Shown here: piece by piece, positions 8,006-15,743 of the stretch
Layout: each line of letters begins with the position of its first letter
Numbering within the stretch: the first letter of the stretch is position 1
Assembly (NCBI GenBank): GCA_021772875.1
Contig: JAJFLD010000101.1
Coordinates: 1 to 23,537, forward strand
DNA from: Ghiorsea sp.
GTDB taxonomy: Bacteria; Pseudomonadota; Zetaproteobacteria; Mariprofundales; Mariprofundaceae
DNA: 23,537 bases
Reading direction: 5' to 3'
Translations under genes and position numbers: made by a program
The notes under the pieces: model-generated
What the model saw: only the letters and a program-made list of their open reading frames with translations
Told to the model about the DNA's origin: nothing
The model's database searches: none

Positions 8006-8953
8006 CTACGCTTTGAAGTGCGCCCACCGCTCTGGCCAGGGCGCACGGCATTCTAATAGTTTGCCTGTGCTTGGGTGTATAAAACGCAAACGCCAAGCAT
8101 GCAGAGCCAAACCTTTGCCTTTGATGGTTTTGTAAGCTGTAATTTCTTTTTTCTCAGCATATTTTGGATCACCAAGAATAGCATGGCCTTCATGTTGCAG
8201 CTGTACGCGAAGTTGGTGTGTGCGGCCGCTGTGTGGCTGTAGGGCAACCAAACTGTATTTCCAGTCTTGATATTCACGCAACAGTATGGTCTGAATGTCT
8301 GTAGTGGCATCCTGTCCATGTTCGGAATCAACCACCATGCGTTCGCCACTTTGTGTAATTCCTTTAAGAAGTTTGGATTGCATGCGCCCAGCATATGGGT
8401 AGGGGTGACCTGAGACCCAAGCTAAATATGTTTTGTGGGCATCACGTTCTCTAAAGCTTGTGGTGAGATGGCGAAGTGCATGTAAATTTTTTGCAAGCAA
8501 TAAACAACCACTGGTATCCCTATCAAGACGATGGGCCAAGCGCAGCTCGGGCAGATTGTATTGCACCTTTAAACGTTCAATCAGCCCAGAGTCGTGCCCG
8601 CTGCCACCGTGTACAACCATGCCTGCAGCTTTATCAATCACAAGTAAGTCATCATCTTCAAAGAGTGTTATAAGATTCTTAATGGGCGGTGCGGTAAACG
8701 TCGGTGTTTCCACGGCATTTTCAGGGCGTAAACTGGCAGGTAAAAAAACCGAATCACCTGAAATAACGCGTAAATCAGGTTTGGCACGTTTGCCGTTGAC
8801 GCGCACATTGCCTTTGCGGATCAAGCGTAAAATTAAGGTGCGTTTTTCTTGGCCTAACAGGCGACAAAGCACGCGGTCTAAACGACTATTATCTTCATTG
8901 ATGTTAATGATAAGGTGCGACTCTTGTTCATGGTTATGTTCTAAGCTTGCCAA
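8006..8953 (-). CDS. rluC: 23S rRNA pseudouridine synthase, RluC-like
   Basis: 315 residues. The N-terminal S4 RNA-binding domain (about 22-80, DNSRLDRVLCRLL) is followed by an RluA-family catalytic domain. Its signature HRLDRDTSGCLLLAKN holds catalytic Asp144. The family isomerises specific uridines in 23S rRNA; RluC modifies three in E. coli. RluC is chosen over RluD because the gene is divergent from rne, as in E. coli, and because a second paralogue in this window sits before pgeF where rluD belongs. The only upstream start in frame is TTG (8953-8951), preceded by ACGGGGA about 5 bases away; no ATG occurs before the catalytic domain. The RRM gene converges on it from the other side, with only 32 bases between the stop codons and no clear terminator. 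Confidence 0.9.
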   Translation of the reverse strand: MASLEHNHEQESHLIININEDNSRLDRVLCRLLGQEKRTLILRLIRKGNVRVNGKRAKPDLRVISGDSVFLPASLRPENAVETPTFTAPPIKNLITLFEDDDLLVIDKAAGMVVHGGSGHDSGLIERLKVQYNLPELRLAHRLDRDTSGCLLLAKNLHALRHLTTSFRERDAHKTYLAWVSGHPYPYAGRMQSKLLKGITQSGERMVVDSEHGQDATTDIQTILLREYQDWKYSLVALQPHSGRTHQLRVQLQHEGHAILGDPKYAEKKEITAYKTIKGKGLALHAWRLRFIHPSTGKLLECRAPWPERWAHFKA

Positions 8954-8982
8954 TATCGTCCCCGTTTGCTTTAATGTCGCAG

Positions 8983-9011
8983 ATTGTACATGTGTTCCAC
9001 GTATGTGGCGA
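8983..9011 (-). promoter_or_regulatory. Candidate rluC promoter
   Basis: On the minus strand: TCGCCA (9011-9006), a 17-base spacer, and TACAAT (8988-8983), matching the sigma70 consensus at 4/6 and 5/6. It lies 30 bases before the TTG start. The -35 end overlaps one arm of the 9008-9032 inverted repeat. Confidence 0.45.
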
Positions 9012-9032
9012 TGTTAGCGAGTATTACATCGC
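9008..9032. repeat. 7-bp inverted repeat, possible operator
   Basis: GCGATGT (9008-9014) and ACATCGC (9026-9032) are perfect inverted copies with an 11-base centre. The repeat overlaps the -35 of the candidate rluC promoter. It could bind a dimeric regulator or form a hairpin; no factor can be named. Confidence 0.5.
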
Positions 9033-9279
9033 TTGTCTGGTTGAAAACAATGATTGTAGCAATACACATTGAGAAGTGAAGGACTTCATTTGACCAGATG
9101 TTTTAAGGAGAGTGAGTCGATTTTTTTGAAGGTCTCACCATCGCCAACACCGTGTCGAGCCATGAGCAAAAAATAGAAATGAAGCCGCCTGACGGGCTTA
9201 AATTGATACAAATTTAACTAGCTTTGAGTGTTTGTTTTGTAAATAAACTCAAAGGTAACAACAATTAGAAAGACTTGTT

Positions 9280-9306
9280 TTTCAAAGTTTTTGAAAGGTT
9301 TATACT
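9280..9306 (+). promoter_or_regulatory. Inverted repeat and -10 element close to rne
   Basis: TTTCAAA (9280-9286) and TTTGAAA (9290-9296) form a perfect inverted repeat with a three-base centre. It lies just before TATACT (9301-9306), a good -10 match. The -35 is poor: TTTTTC at 17 bases, or TTGTTT at 20 bases. Transcription from here would start near 9313 and leave a leader of about 15 bases. Confidence 0.4.
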
Positions 9307-9310
9307 GTCA

Positions 9311-9326
9311 GCGGTAAGGAAACCGC
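9311..9326 (+). promoter_or_regulatory. rne ribosome site displayed in a hairpin loop
   Basis: GCGGT (9311-9315) pairs with ACCGC (9322-9326). The six-base loop AAGGAA (9316-9321) is the Shine-Dalgarno sequence, and the ATG follows at 9328. The ribosome site is thus exposed in, or constrained by, a 5-bp GC-rich stem. Confidence 0.65.
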
Positions 9327-9327
9327 A

Positions 9328-11235
9328 ATGAAGAAGTTGATGCTAATCAACGCCTCGCATGAGGAAGAAAGCCGTGTTGCGATTGTCGAAGAAGATTTTT
9401 TACAAGAACTCGACATCGAATCAACACATAAAGTTCTAACCAAAGGTAATATTTACCGTGCAACCATTACAAAGGTTGAAGCTAGTCTTCAAGCTGCGTT
9501 TGTTGAATACGGAGCACTTCGACAAGGCTTTTTGCCTTTGAGTGAAATTCACCCTGACTACTGGAAAGACGGGGTTGATAAAACCCAAGACCCACGCAAT
9601 GTAAATATTCAAGATGTGCTTGAGGCCAAACAAACTGTTCTGGTGCAAGTCGTTAAAGAAGAGCGCGGCAATAAAGGTGCGGCAATGACAACCTTTATTT
9701 CCTTGGCTGGTCGTTATTTGGTGTTAAGCCCAAACACAGCACGCGGCGGAATTTCGCGCAAACTGCCTGATGATGTACGCAGAGCTTTGAAAGAAGTTTT
9801 GGCTCAGTTGAATGTGCCAGACCATATGGGTTTGATTGTGCGTACAGCAGGGCGTGATCAAAAACTTGAGGCTTTAGAACGCGACTACTCTTATCTTCAA
9901 CGCTTATGGGATGAAATTCGTATCAAGGGTGGTTCAACGCCTGCACCATCATTGATTTATCTTGAAGGGGACATGGCAACACGCGCTATTCGTGACCATT
10001 TTAGTGATGATATTCAAGAGATTTGGGTGGATAATCATGAGGTGTATACACGCACCAAAAATTTTGTGCATGCCGTGCTTCCTGGTAAAGAGAAATTAGT
10101 AAAACTATACCGTGGTAAGAAACCAATCTTTCGCCACTACGGCGTTGAATCACAATGCGAACAAATTCATGAACGTGAAATTCGTTTGCCATCTGGTGGT
10201 TCTATTGTTTTTGATCCCACGGAAGCCTTAACTGCGGTGGATGTCAATTCATCACGCTCAACAGGGCGTAAACACATTGACGACACAGCTTTGGATACCA
10301 ACTTAGAAGCCGCCGTTGAAATCGCGCGCCAATTGCGTATTCGTGATATTGGTGGTTTAGTGGTTGTTGATTTCATTGATATGGCCAATCGCAAACATGG
10401 ACAACAAGTTGAGGAATCGTTAAGAAATGCAACCGCCAGTGATAAGGCGCGTGTACAGTTTGCGAGAATTTCACGTTTTGGATTGTTAGAAATGTCGCGG
10501 CAACGTTTGCACCCATCAGTACGTGAGACAACCACAGAAACATGTCCTCGTTGCCAAGGGCGTGGTTCAATCCTTACTGTGGAGTCCATGGCGCTGCAAA
10601 TGTTGACACGCATGGAAGATTTGGCAGAAAAAGGTAAAAAACCAAAACTTGTTGTGCAGGTTCCTTCGGATACGGGTGAGTATTTGATGAACAATAAACG
10701 TGATTACATTGCACGTATCGAAGAAAGTTATGACTTGCAAATTTCATTGCAAATTCGACCTGATTTGATGATTCCTCATTATCGCATAGAACGGCATTGG
10801 CGTGATGAGAATCAAGATAGATTGGAAATGTTAGAAGATACGCTTAAGGGTAAAAAGCCACAACGCGTAGCTCGCAAAATTAAACAACCTAAACCTGTTG
10901 TTGGTATTCCTAAACCCGCGCCAAAAATTGCGAAGAAGAGTTGGTTGAAAGCGCTTTGGGAATCAATATTTGGTGATAAACAGCCGCAACAAACACCTGC
11001 GCGTAGTGCGAATAAAGGACCACAACGCAAGCGCAAGCGTGCACCAGTGAATAAAGCAAAACCCAAAACCCAAAATGGTGCAGCGCAGCAGCCAGCCAAA
11101 GAGACAGAAGCCAAATCTGTTGCTGAAGCGCCAAAGAAACGTCGCCGTCGCCGTCGTCCTGCAGCCAAGCCTAAGGCAGCTGCTGGAGCAGCGACACAAG
11201 CTGTACAAGCTAAAGAAACACAGCCTGTAGAATAA
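9328..11235 (+). CDS. rne: Ribonuclease E (short form)
   Basis: 635 residues. The first 500 match the RNase E/G catalytic half. An S1 domain is at about 35-125. The active-site aspartates are D305 in AVDVNSSRS and D348 in VVVDFIDM, and CPRCQG (C406, C409) is the zinc link that joins dimers. These positions sit two residues from the E. coli equivalents. It cleaves AU-rich single-stranded RNA in mRNA decay and in rRNA and tRNA processing. The tail is short (about 135 residues against about 530 in E. coli). It still has SWLKALWESIFG (538-549), an amphipathic helix like the membrane-targeting segment of RNase E, then arginine- and lysine-rich RNA-binding stretches including KKRRRRRR (603-610). 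I therefore prefer rne over rng. rluD follows after 20 bases. Confidence 0.93.
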   Translation: MKKLMLINASHEEESRVAIVEEDFLQELDIESTHKVLTKGNIYRATITKVEASLQAAFVEYGALRQGFLPLSEIHPDYWKDGVDKTQDPRNVNIQDVLEAKQTVLVQVVKEERGNKGAAMTTFISLAGRYLVLSPNTARGGISRKLPDDVRRALKEVLAQLNVPDHMGLIVRTAGRDQKLEALERDYSYLQRLWDEIRIKGGSTPAPSLIYLEGDMATRAIRDHFSDDIQEIWVDNHEVYTRTKNFVHAVLPGKEKLVKLYRGKKPIFRHYGVESQCEQIHEREIRLPSGGSIVFDPTEALTAVDVNSSRSTGRKHIDDTALDTNLEAAVEIARQLRIRDIGGLVVVDFIDMANRKHGQQVEESLRNATASDKARVQFARISRFGLLEMSRQRLHPSVRETTTETCPRCQGRGSILTVESMALQMLTRMEDLAEKGKKPKLVVQVPSDTGEYLMNNKRDYIARIEESYDLQISLQIRPDLMIPHYRIERHWRDENQDRLEMLEDTLKGKKPQRVARKIKQPKPVVGIPKPAPKIAKKSWLKALWESIFGDKQPQQTPARSANKGPQRKRKRAPVNKAKPKTQNGAAQQPAKETEAKSVAEAPKKRRRRRRPAAKPKAAAGAATQAVQAKETQPVE

Positions 11236-11255
11236 GTTTCTGGGGCAATTGTATT

Positions 11256-12227
11256 TTGGATTCAGAGCAACAGATAAATAGTTGGGAAATTTCTGAGGAG
11301 CAGCACGGCACACGTTTGGATCAGGTGCTCACGGCATGTTCGGGTTTGACGAGAGTGCGTGTTCAACAGTTGTTGACGCAAGGGTGTGTGTGGAAAGGCG
11401 ATGCAAGGCATGAGCCTTTAAAGCGTTCTTTGCATGTTATTTTAGGCGAGGTTTATCACATGCTTCTGCCCGAAGCGCAGGCGTTAACACTTGAGCCTGA
11501 AGATATTGCATTGGATATTTTGTTTGAAGATGAACACCTGGTCGTGGTGAATAAACCAGCAGGTATGGTGGTTCACCCATCACATGGACATGATACGGGT
11601 ACGTTGGTGCATGCCTTATTGCATCATTGTGAAAACCTACCCGGCATCAATGGTGTTGAACGGCCAGGTATTGTGCATCGCTTGGATAAAGATACATCCG
11701 GAAGCCTTGTGGTTGCCAAAACCGAAGCTGCACATCAAGGATTGTCGACATTGTTTGCAGCGCATGATTTGCAACGCGAATATGTGGCGTGGTGTCGTGG
11801 TTTTCCCCATTGGTTGGAGAAAAGAATTACGCTTCCTTTAGGTAGACATCCACACAATCGTCAAAAGATGGCAGTAGTGCCTCATGGTAAAGATGCGATT
11901 ACGGATGCAAAACTTGAGAAACGTTTTGATGAAAACTTCTGTCGTATTCGTTTGCGTTTACACACTGGTCGAACCCATCAAATTCGCGTACATTTGAGCT
12001 ATGAAGGTGTACCAGTTTTGGCAGATGTCGTTTATGGCAGAAAATTTAACCCAAGCAAAGCGATTACCGAGCCTGCTTATTCGCAGCTGAAAAACCTTAG
12101 TCGCCAAGCATTGCATGCACAGGTGTTGGGGTTTAAACACCCGATCACGGGAGAAGCTATTTTGTGTCAGGCACCATTTCCTGCAGAGCTTGAAGCACTC
12201 GATAAAGCATTGGATGATTTAGGTTAA
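11256..12227 (+). CDS. rluD: 23S rRNA pseudouridine synthase, RluD-like
   Basis: 323 residues. An S4 domain (about 18-75, GTRLDQVLTACSGLTRVRVQ) precedes an RluA-type catalytic domain with HRLDKDTSGSLVVAKTE (catalytic Asp144) and LHTGRTHQIRVHL near the end. RluD modifies uridines of helix 69 in 23S rRNA, at the subunit interface. The RluD assignment rests on the neighbour pgeF, since rluD-pgeF is a widespread pair. No ATG lies near the N-terminus. TTG at 11256 is the best start, with GGGG 10 bases upstream. Its TAA overlaps the pgeF ATG by one base (TAATG), indicating coupling. It follows rne by 20 bases and is probably cotranscribed with it. Confidence 0.9.
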   Translation: MDSEQQINSWEISEEQHGTRLDQVLTACSGLTRVRVQQLLTQGCVWKGDARHEPLKRSLHVILGEVYHMLLPEAQALTLEPEDIALDILFEDEHLVVVNKPAGMVVHPSHGHDTGTLVHALLHHCENLPGINGVERPGIVHRLDKDTSGSLVVAKTEAAHQGLSTLFAAHDLQREYVAWCRGFPHWLEKRITLPLGRHPHNRQKMAVVPHGKDAITDAKLEKRFDENFCRIRLRLHTGRTHQIRVHLSYEGVPVLADVVYGRKFNPSKAITEPAYSQLKNLSRQALHAQVLGFKHPITGEAILCQAPFPAELEALDKALDDLG

Positions 12228-12964
12228 TGTTTTATGCCTCGGACTTGATGGCAAAACACGGCATAAAAGCTTTGTTTAGTGATCGAGAGGGAGGCTGTAG
12301 TGTTTCTCCCTTTGATAGTTTGAACTTAGGCTCAGATTTGGGTGATTCAGAAGAAAATGTCATAAAAAATTTAAACCATCTTTGTGTAAGCGCAGGTCTC
12401 AACTTACCCCATCAAAGTAAGCAAGTGCATGGCATTCAAGTTTGTCGCTGCCAAGGCTCAGGGAAGCTTCATCAAGATGCTGATATTTTAATCACTACCC
12501 AAAGACACACCACTATAGCTGTGCGTACTGCGGATTGTCTGCCTATCTTATTGGTGGATAAAAAAACACAAGTGGCAGCAGCTGTACATGCAGGGTGGCG
12601 AGGTTCGGTGCAGCGGGTTGTACAAGTTGCTGTGTCTGAAATGTGTGGCTTGGGCGCGAATGAAGAAAATATTCTAGCCAGCTTAGGCCCATGTATCGCT
12701 GCATGTTGCTTCGAAATCAGTGCCGATGTTGGACACCAACTTTCCCAATCATGTGGCAAAAATGTGGTGAGTAAAAGAAGAGAGCGGTTGTTTGCTGATT
12801 TGGGGAAAACCAATATGTTGCAGCTTTTAGCTTGTGGCTTGCAGCCGAATAATATTGAGCTTTCTCTGGCATGCACTGCTTGCCAAGTATCACCAAGTTA
12901 TTTTTCTTATCGCAGAGATCATGGTGAAACAGGTCGGCAATTGAGTATGATAAGTTTGCCATAG
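12227..12964 (+). CDS. pgeF: Peptidoglycan editing factor / multicopper polyphenol oxidoreductase family
   Basis: 245 residues, the usual size for the YfiH/YlmD/PgeF (laccase-domain) family. The three conserved metal-site residues are visible: H68 (QVHGIQV), C104 (RTADCLPIL) and H121 (AVHAGWRGS). LGPCIAACCFEIS and the C-terminal FSYRRDHGETGRQ are also characteristic. E. coli PgeF removes wrongly built muropeptide precursors, and family members also show purine nucleoside phosphorylase-like activity. No signal peptide is present, so it is cytoplasmic. The first ATG overlaps the rluD stop codon; the second Met (residue 8) is an alternative start. Expression is probably by translational coupling to rluD, as no Shine-Dalgarno site is evident. 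Confidence 0.92.
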   Translation: MFYASDLMAKHGIKALFSDREGGCSVSPFDSLNLGSDLGDSEENVIKNLNHLCVSAGLNLPHQSKQVHGIQVCRCQGSGKLHQDADILITTQRHTTIAVRTADCLPILLVDKKTQVAAAVHAGWRGSVQRVVQVAVSEMCGLGANEENILASLGPCIAACCFEISADVGHQLSQSCGKNVVSKRRERLFADLGKTNMLQLLACGLQPNNIELSLACTACQVSPSYFSYRRDHGETGRQLSMISLP

Positions 12965-13000
12965 TTGCTCATCGTGCTTATCCGTTTTAAGCTATCGTTA

Positions 13001-13564
13001 ATGCTTAGGATTATTTGTTTTTTACTCTTGTTATTGCTGCCTGCTTTTTCTTCTGCTTATGGCGAAGAAAAGAAAGGCATGGAAGAGCCACATATTCATT
13101 TTGAAAGCGGTGTCGTGTATTTTGATGTGCAAACATTTAATCAAGAGGCTTACGTTTTAAAAGTGTTGGGTTCAGGTTCGCCGATGACTATGTTTTGGCA
13201 GTTTGAAGTCTTACAGCAACGTCATTATTTTTTCAATAAATCAATAGCGCTTATTCGTTTGGGTCGACAAGTGATTCCTGATTTGGTGACCAAACGTTGG
13301 TTGATGCGTGATTTGAGTGGCGGGGTGGTGAGTTATACAACCGACGCTCATGAAGCGATGCGTTTTTTAACTGAAATGGATCATGTGGCCATTGTTGACG
13401 TGTCGGTATTAGAGCCTGCACAAGATTATGTCTTGGAAACCACCTTTTATATCTATGAAGGGGAGCAGGAGGAGACAGGCTGGTGGTCATCGCTGACAAG
13501 TTGGGGTGAGGACATGGGTTCAATATATTTCAAAGGCCCTCTAGAGAATGTGCATGCCCAATAA
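13001..13564 (+). CDS. Exported DUF4390-type protein
   Basis: 187 residues from this start. The N-terminus is a clear signal peptide (MLRIICFLLLLLLP, then AFSSAYG, with likely cleavage after SSA), so the mature protein is periplasmic or membrane-attached. The rest is a beta-rich-looking domain with YFFNKSIALIRLGRQVIPD and TKRWLMRDLSGG. It fits DUF4390, a family of unknown function usually found just before an ntrYX-type two-component pair. Start choice is uncertain. The frame is open back to a TTG at 12965 directly after the pgeF stop codon, with a GTG at 12974. ATG 13001 gives the most ordinary signal peptide, but none of the three has a clear ribosome site. The 3' end overlaps ntrY. A role in NtrY sensing is only a guess from position. 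Confidence 0.8.
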   Translation: MLRIICFLLLLLLPAFSSAYGEEKKGMEEPHIHFESGVVYFDVQTFNQEAYVLKVLGSGSPMTMFWQFEVLQQRHYFFNKSIALIRLGRQVIPDLVTKRWLMRDLSGGVVSYTTDAHEAMRFLTEMDHVAIVDVSVLEPAQDYVLETTFYIYEGEQEETGWWSSLTSWGEDMGSIYFKGPLENVHAQ

Positions 13565-15743
13565 TGCCGTTGAATCAGTATCCAAACTAGGTTTTTTTCG
13601 CTGGTTACCATTTATTTTTGTATTGGGTTTAATCGGTGTGATTATATTAGTTTGGCCAAGTTCCGACCATTTTGGACCAGTGTTTTTGAATTGGATCAAT
13701 GTCGGGTTGCTTGCAGTATTGGCACTCGGTATTTTTATCTTTGCCATACGGCGATTGTATTTACCATCACCTCAACATGCAGGTTCGAGTTTACGCACCA
13801 AGCTGGTGACAGCCATGGTATTGATGGTGGTTTTACCAACACTCATTCTACAGGTGACAGCCAATCAGGTGATTGAGAAAGGCTTTGATATTTGGTTTGA
13901 TGTTCGGGTAGACACTTTATTGGACAAAGCCATGAGCCTTGCACAAGGTTTTTATGCCGATATTGAATCAGATATGGAACGTGCTTTGGATCAAGTGGCA
14001 GATGATGCAGACTTTCCTGTGGAAGTTGTATCTGCAAGCATAGGTAACTTTGTGATTAATCGTCATTTGAATACACTTCTCAATCAGTATGGCTGGCAAA
14101 AAGTTGAGCTCTTTGATGCTTCTGAACGTATCATTGCTGTTGTACAGCGTGAATTCCAAGGCCAAAGTCTAAATGATTTAAGAACACGTGCAGTATCGGA
14201 AACAGGCAAGCTAAGTATAGCTTTGGGTAGGCACACGATTGAAGATGAAGTGCGCGATGATGGTGAATATGTTGTGGGTTATTTGCCCTTGTTTGCGCAG
14301 CGTCGATTGGTTGGGTTACTTCGAGCCGAAGTGAAGCTGCCATCAGATATTACGGCAAGTGCAAGAAGCATTGAGGCCGACTACCGAACCTACAAGGGTC
14401 TGGAGCGGCATCGACAAGGCATCCAAGATGTATTCATGCATACCTTGATGATTGCCATGATTATTATTGTTTGTATTGCAGGTCTTTTTGCTTTGTTTTT
14501 TGCCAGAAAACTTACCTCACCCGTAGAGGAGCTTGCATCGGCCTTGAAACAAGTAGAAGCAGGTGATTTTGATGCGTTGGTGCCCGTGAACTCGCAAGAT
14601 GAGCTGGGTTCTTTAACCCAATCATTTAACAGTATGACTTCACGTTTAAAGTTTAATATGGACACACTCACCCAAACCCAAAGCGAACTTACCGATGCTT
14701 TGGTAAGCAGCCGGCAGCGCCAATATGTTTTAGAAAACCTGCTGGCAAATTTGCAAAGTGGGGTGATTTTGCTGGATAATGCAGGTGAAATTCGCTTGAT
14801 GAACAAGGCATGCCAAAATCTCTTTATGCTTACAGAAGAAAAAGAGAGAAAAACCTCGATATTTGATTTTTCAGAAGTGCATTTGAAAATGGTTTTGGAT
14901 TTCTTCGAAGCTTTGCAGACGCAGGAGCTGGATAGTTTACAAAGCGAGTTGGTGATCAGTTATGGCTTGCAAACCATCAAGGTGCTGGCCAGAGGCACCA
15001 TATTAGGTACTCAGGAAGATATATTTTCAGGCTGGTTATTGGTGTTTGATGATGTGACACAATTGGCTGATGCGCAGAAGCATCAAGCATGGTCAGAAGT
15101 TGCGCAAAGATTAGCCCATGAAATTAAAAACCCACTTACCCCCATCAAACTTTCAACCGAGCGTGTTAAACGGCGCTTTAGAAATCAAGTGGATGATGTG
15201 GCTGTTTTTGATACCTGCACAGATGCAGTGATTAACCAAGTGGAGCGTTTACAACGTTTGTTGGCAGATTTCTCAAACTTAGCCACTTTACCCAAACCCA
15301 AATCAGAACGCGTTGCGATTGTCTCATTGCTACAAGATATGCGCGAGTTATATAGTGCTTATCCCAATTTAACATTTGAGGGTTTACCCGATGGCGACGT
15401 GTATTGCGACCCAGATCAGATTCGCCAAGTATTAATCAACTTGATTGATAATGCCTTGGCAACACAAACCCATGTCCGTGTTTTTGTTGAAGTGAATAAT
15501 CAAGACACCTGTTTTTATGTGCAAGATGAAGGCCCTGGCATTGATGAAGAGATTCAAAGAAAGGTATTTGAGCCTTATTTCTCTACAAAACAGGGAGGCA
15601 GTGGTTTGGGTTTGGCTATCGCCCAGCGTATAACTGAAGAACACCATGGACAATTGCAATTGGTGTCGGCATCTTCACCAACACGTTTTTGTTTGCGCTT
15701 GCCGCATGTCGCTATGCATCGCTTGAAGGAGGACGAAGTATGA
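13554..15743 (+). CDS. ntrY: NtrY-like membrane sensor histidine kinase
   Basis: 729 residues from this ATG. Two hydrophobic segments lie near the N-terminus (about 12-34 and 43-63), with a third at about 78-100. A periplasmic sensor region of about 190 residues follows, then a further membrane helix (LMIAMIIIVCIAGLFALFF, about 297-315). Next come a HAMP linker, a PAS domain (about 390-500), and the H-box RLAHEIKNPLTPIKLS with phospho-accepting His522. The ATPase domain shows NLIDNA, DEGPGI and GGSGLGLAIAQR. This order is diagnostic of NtrY. The gene overlaps the DUF4390 gene by 11 bases and ntrX by 4. An ATG at 13548 is also possible. I prefer 13554 because AGAGA lies 6 bases upstream of it but directly abuts the earlier one. 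The ligand is unknown; nitrogen or redox sensing is reported for relatives. Confidence 0.92.
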   Translation: MPNNAVESVSKLGFFRWLPFIFVLGLIGVIILVWPSSDHFGPVFLNWINVGLLAVLALGIFIFAIRRLYLPSPQHAGSSLRTKLVTAMVLMVVLPTLILQVTANQVIEKGFDIWFDVRVDTLLDKAMSLAQGFYADIESDMERALDQVADDADFPVEVVSASIGNFVINRHLNTLLNQYGWQKVELFDASERIIAVVQREFQGQSLNDLRTRAVSETGKLSIALGRHTIEDEVRDDGEYVVGYLPLFAQRRLVGLLRAEVKLPSDITASARSIEADYRTYKGLERHRQGIQDVFMHTLMIAMIIIVCIAGLFALFFARKLTSPVEELASALKQVEAGDFDALVPVNSQDELGSLTQSFNSMTSRLKFNMDTLTQTQSELTDALVSSRQRQYVLENLLANLQSGVILLDNAGEIRLMNKACQNLFMLTEEKERKTSIFDFSEVHLKMVLDFFEALQTQELDSLQSELVISYGLQTIKVLARGTILGTQEDIFSGWLLVFDDVTQLADAQKHQAWSEVAQRLAHEIKNPLTPIKLSTERVKRRFRNQVDDVAVFDTCTDAVINQVERLQRLLADFSNLATLPKPKSERVAIVSLLQDMRELYSAYPNLTFEGLPDGDVYCDPDQIRQVLINLIDNALATQTHVRVFVEVNNQDTCFYVQDEGPGIDEEIQRKVFEPYFSTKQGGSGLGLAIAQRITEEHHGQLQLVSASSPTRFCLRLPHVAMHRLKEDEV
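15726..15732 (+). promoter_or_regulatory. Shine-Dalgarno site setting the ntrX start
   Basis: AAGGAGG, 7 bases before ATG 15740. It excludes the longer in-frame start at 15689 that lies inside ntrY. Confidence 0.85.

Larger units (their letters stand above)
8954..9327. other. Divergent rluC-rne intergenic region, no gene seen
   Basis: This 374-base gap holds no convincing ORF. It contains several inverted repeats. GCGATGT/ACATCGC is at 9008-9032. GAAGT/ACTTC is at 9073-9087 with a five-base loop. AAGCC/GGCTT is at 9182-9199. CTTTGAGT/ACTCAAAG is at 9222-9254. TTTCAAA/TTTGAAA is at 9280-9296. GCGGT/ACCGC is at 9311-9326. E. coli rne has a long structured 5' leader used for autoregulation, so these could be leader elements if transcription starts far upstream. 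However, I find no strong -10/-35 pair in 9030-9120. A small RNA here cannot be excluded. Confidence 0.6.

Noticed and set aside
8433..9017. Plus-strand open frame of 194 codons opposite rluC
   Set aside because: It mirrors the rluC reading frame, has Arg/Ser-rich composition and no recognisable motif.
10167..10694. Minus-strand open frame of 175 codons inside rne
   Set aside because: It lies entirely antisense to the catalytic core of RNase E and shows no family features.
14390..14806. Minus-strand open frame of 138 codons inside ntrY
   Set aside because: It is antisense to the HAMP and PAS coding region, with no motif or ribosome site.
15689..15739. Longer N-terminus for NtrX
   Set aside because: The extra codons lie inside the ntrY end, and AAGGAGG 7 bases before ATG 15740 fixes the start right at the receiver domain.
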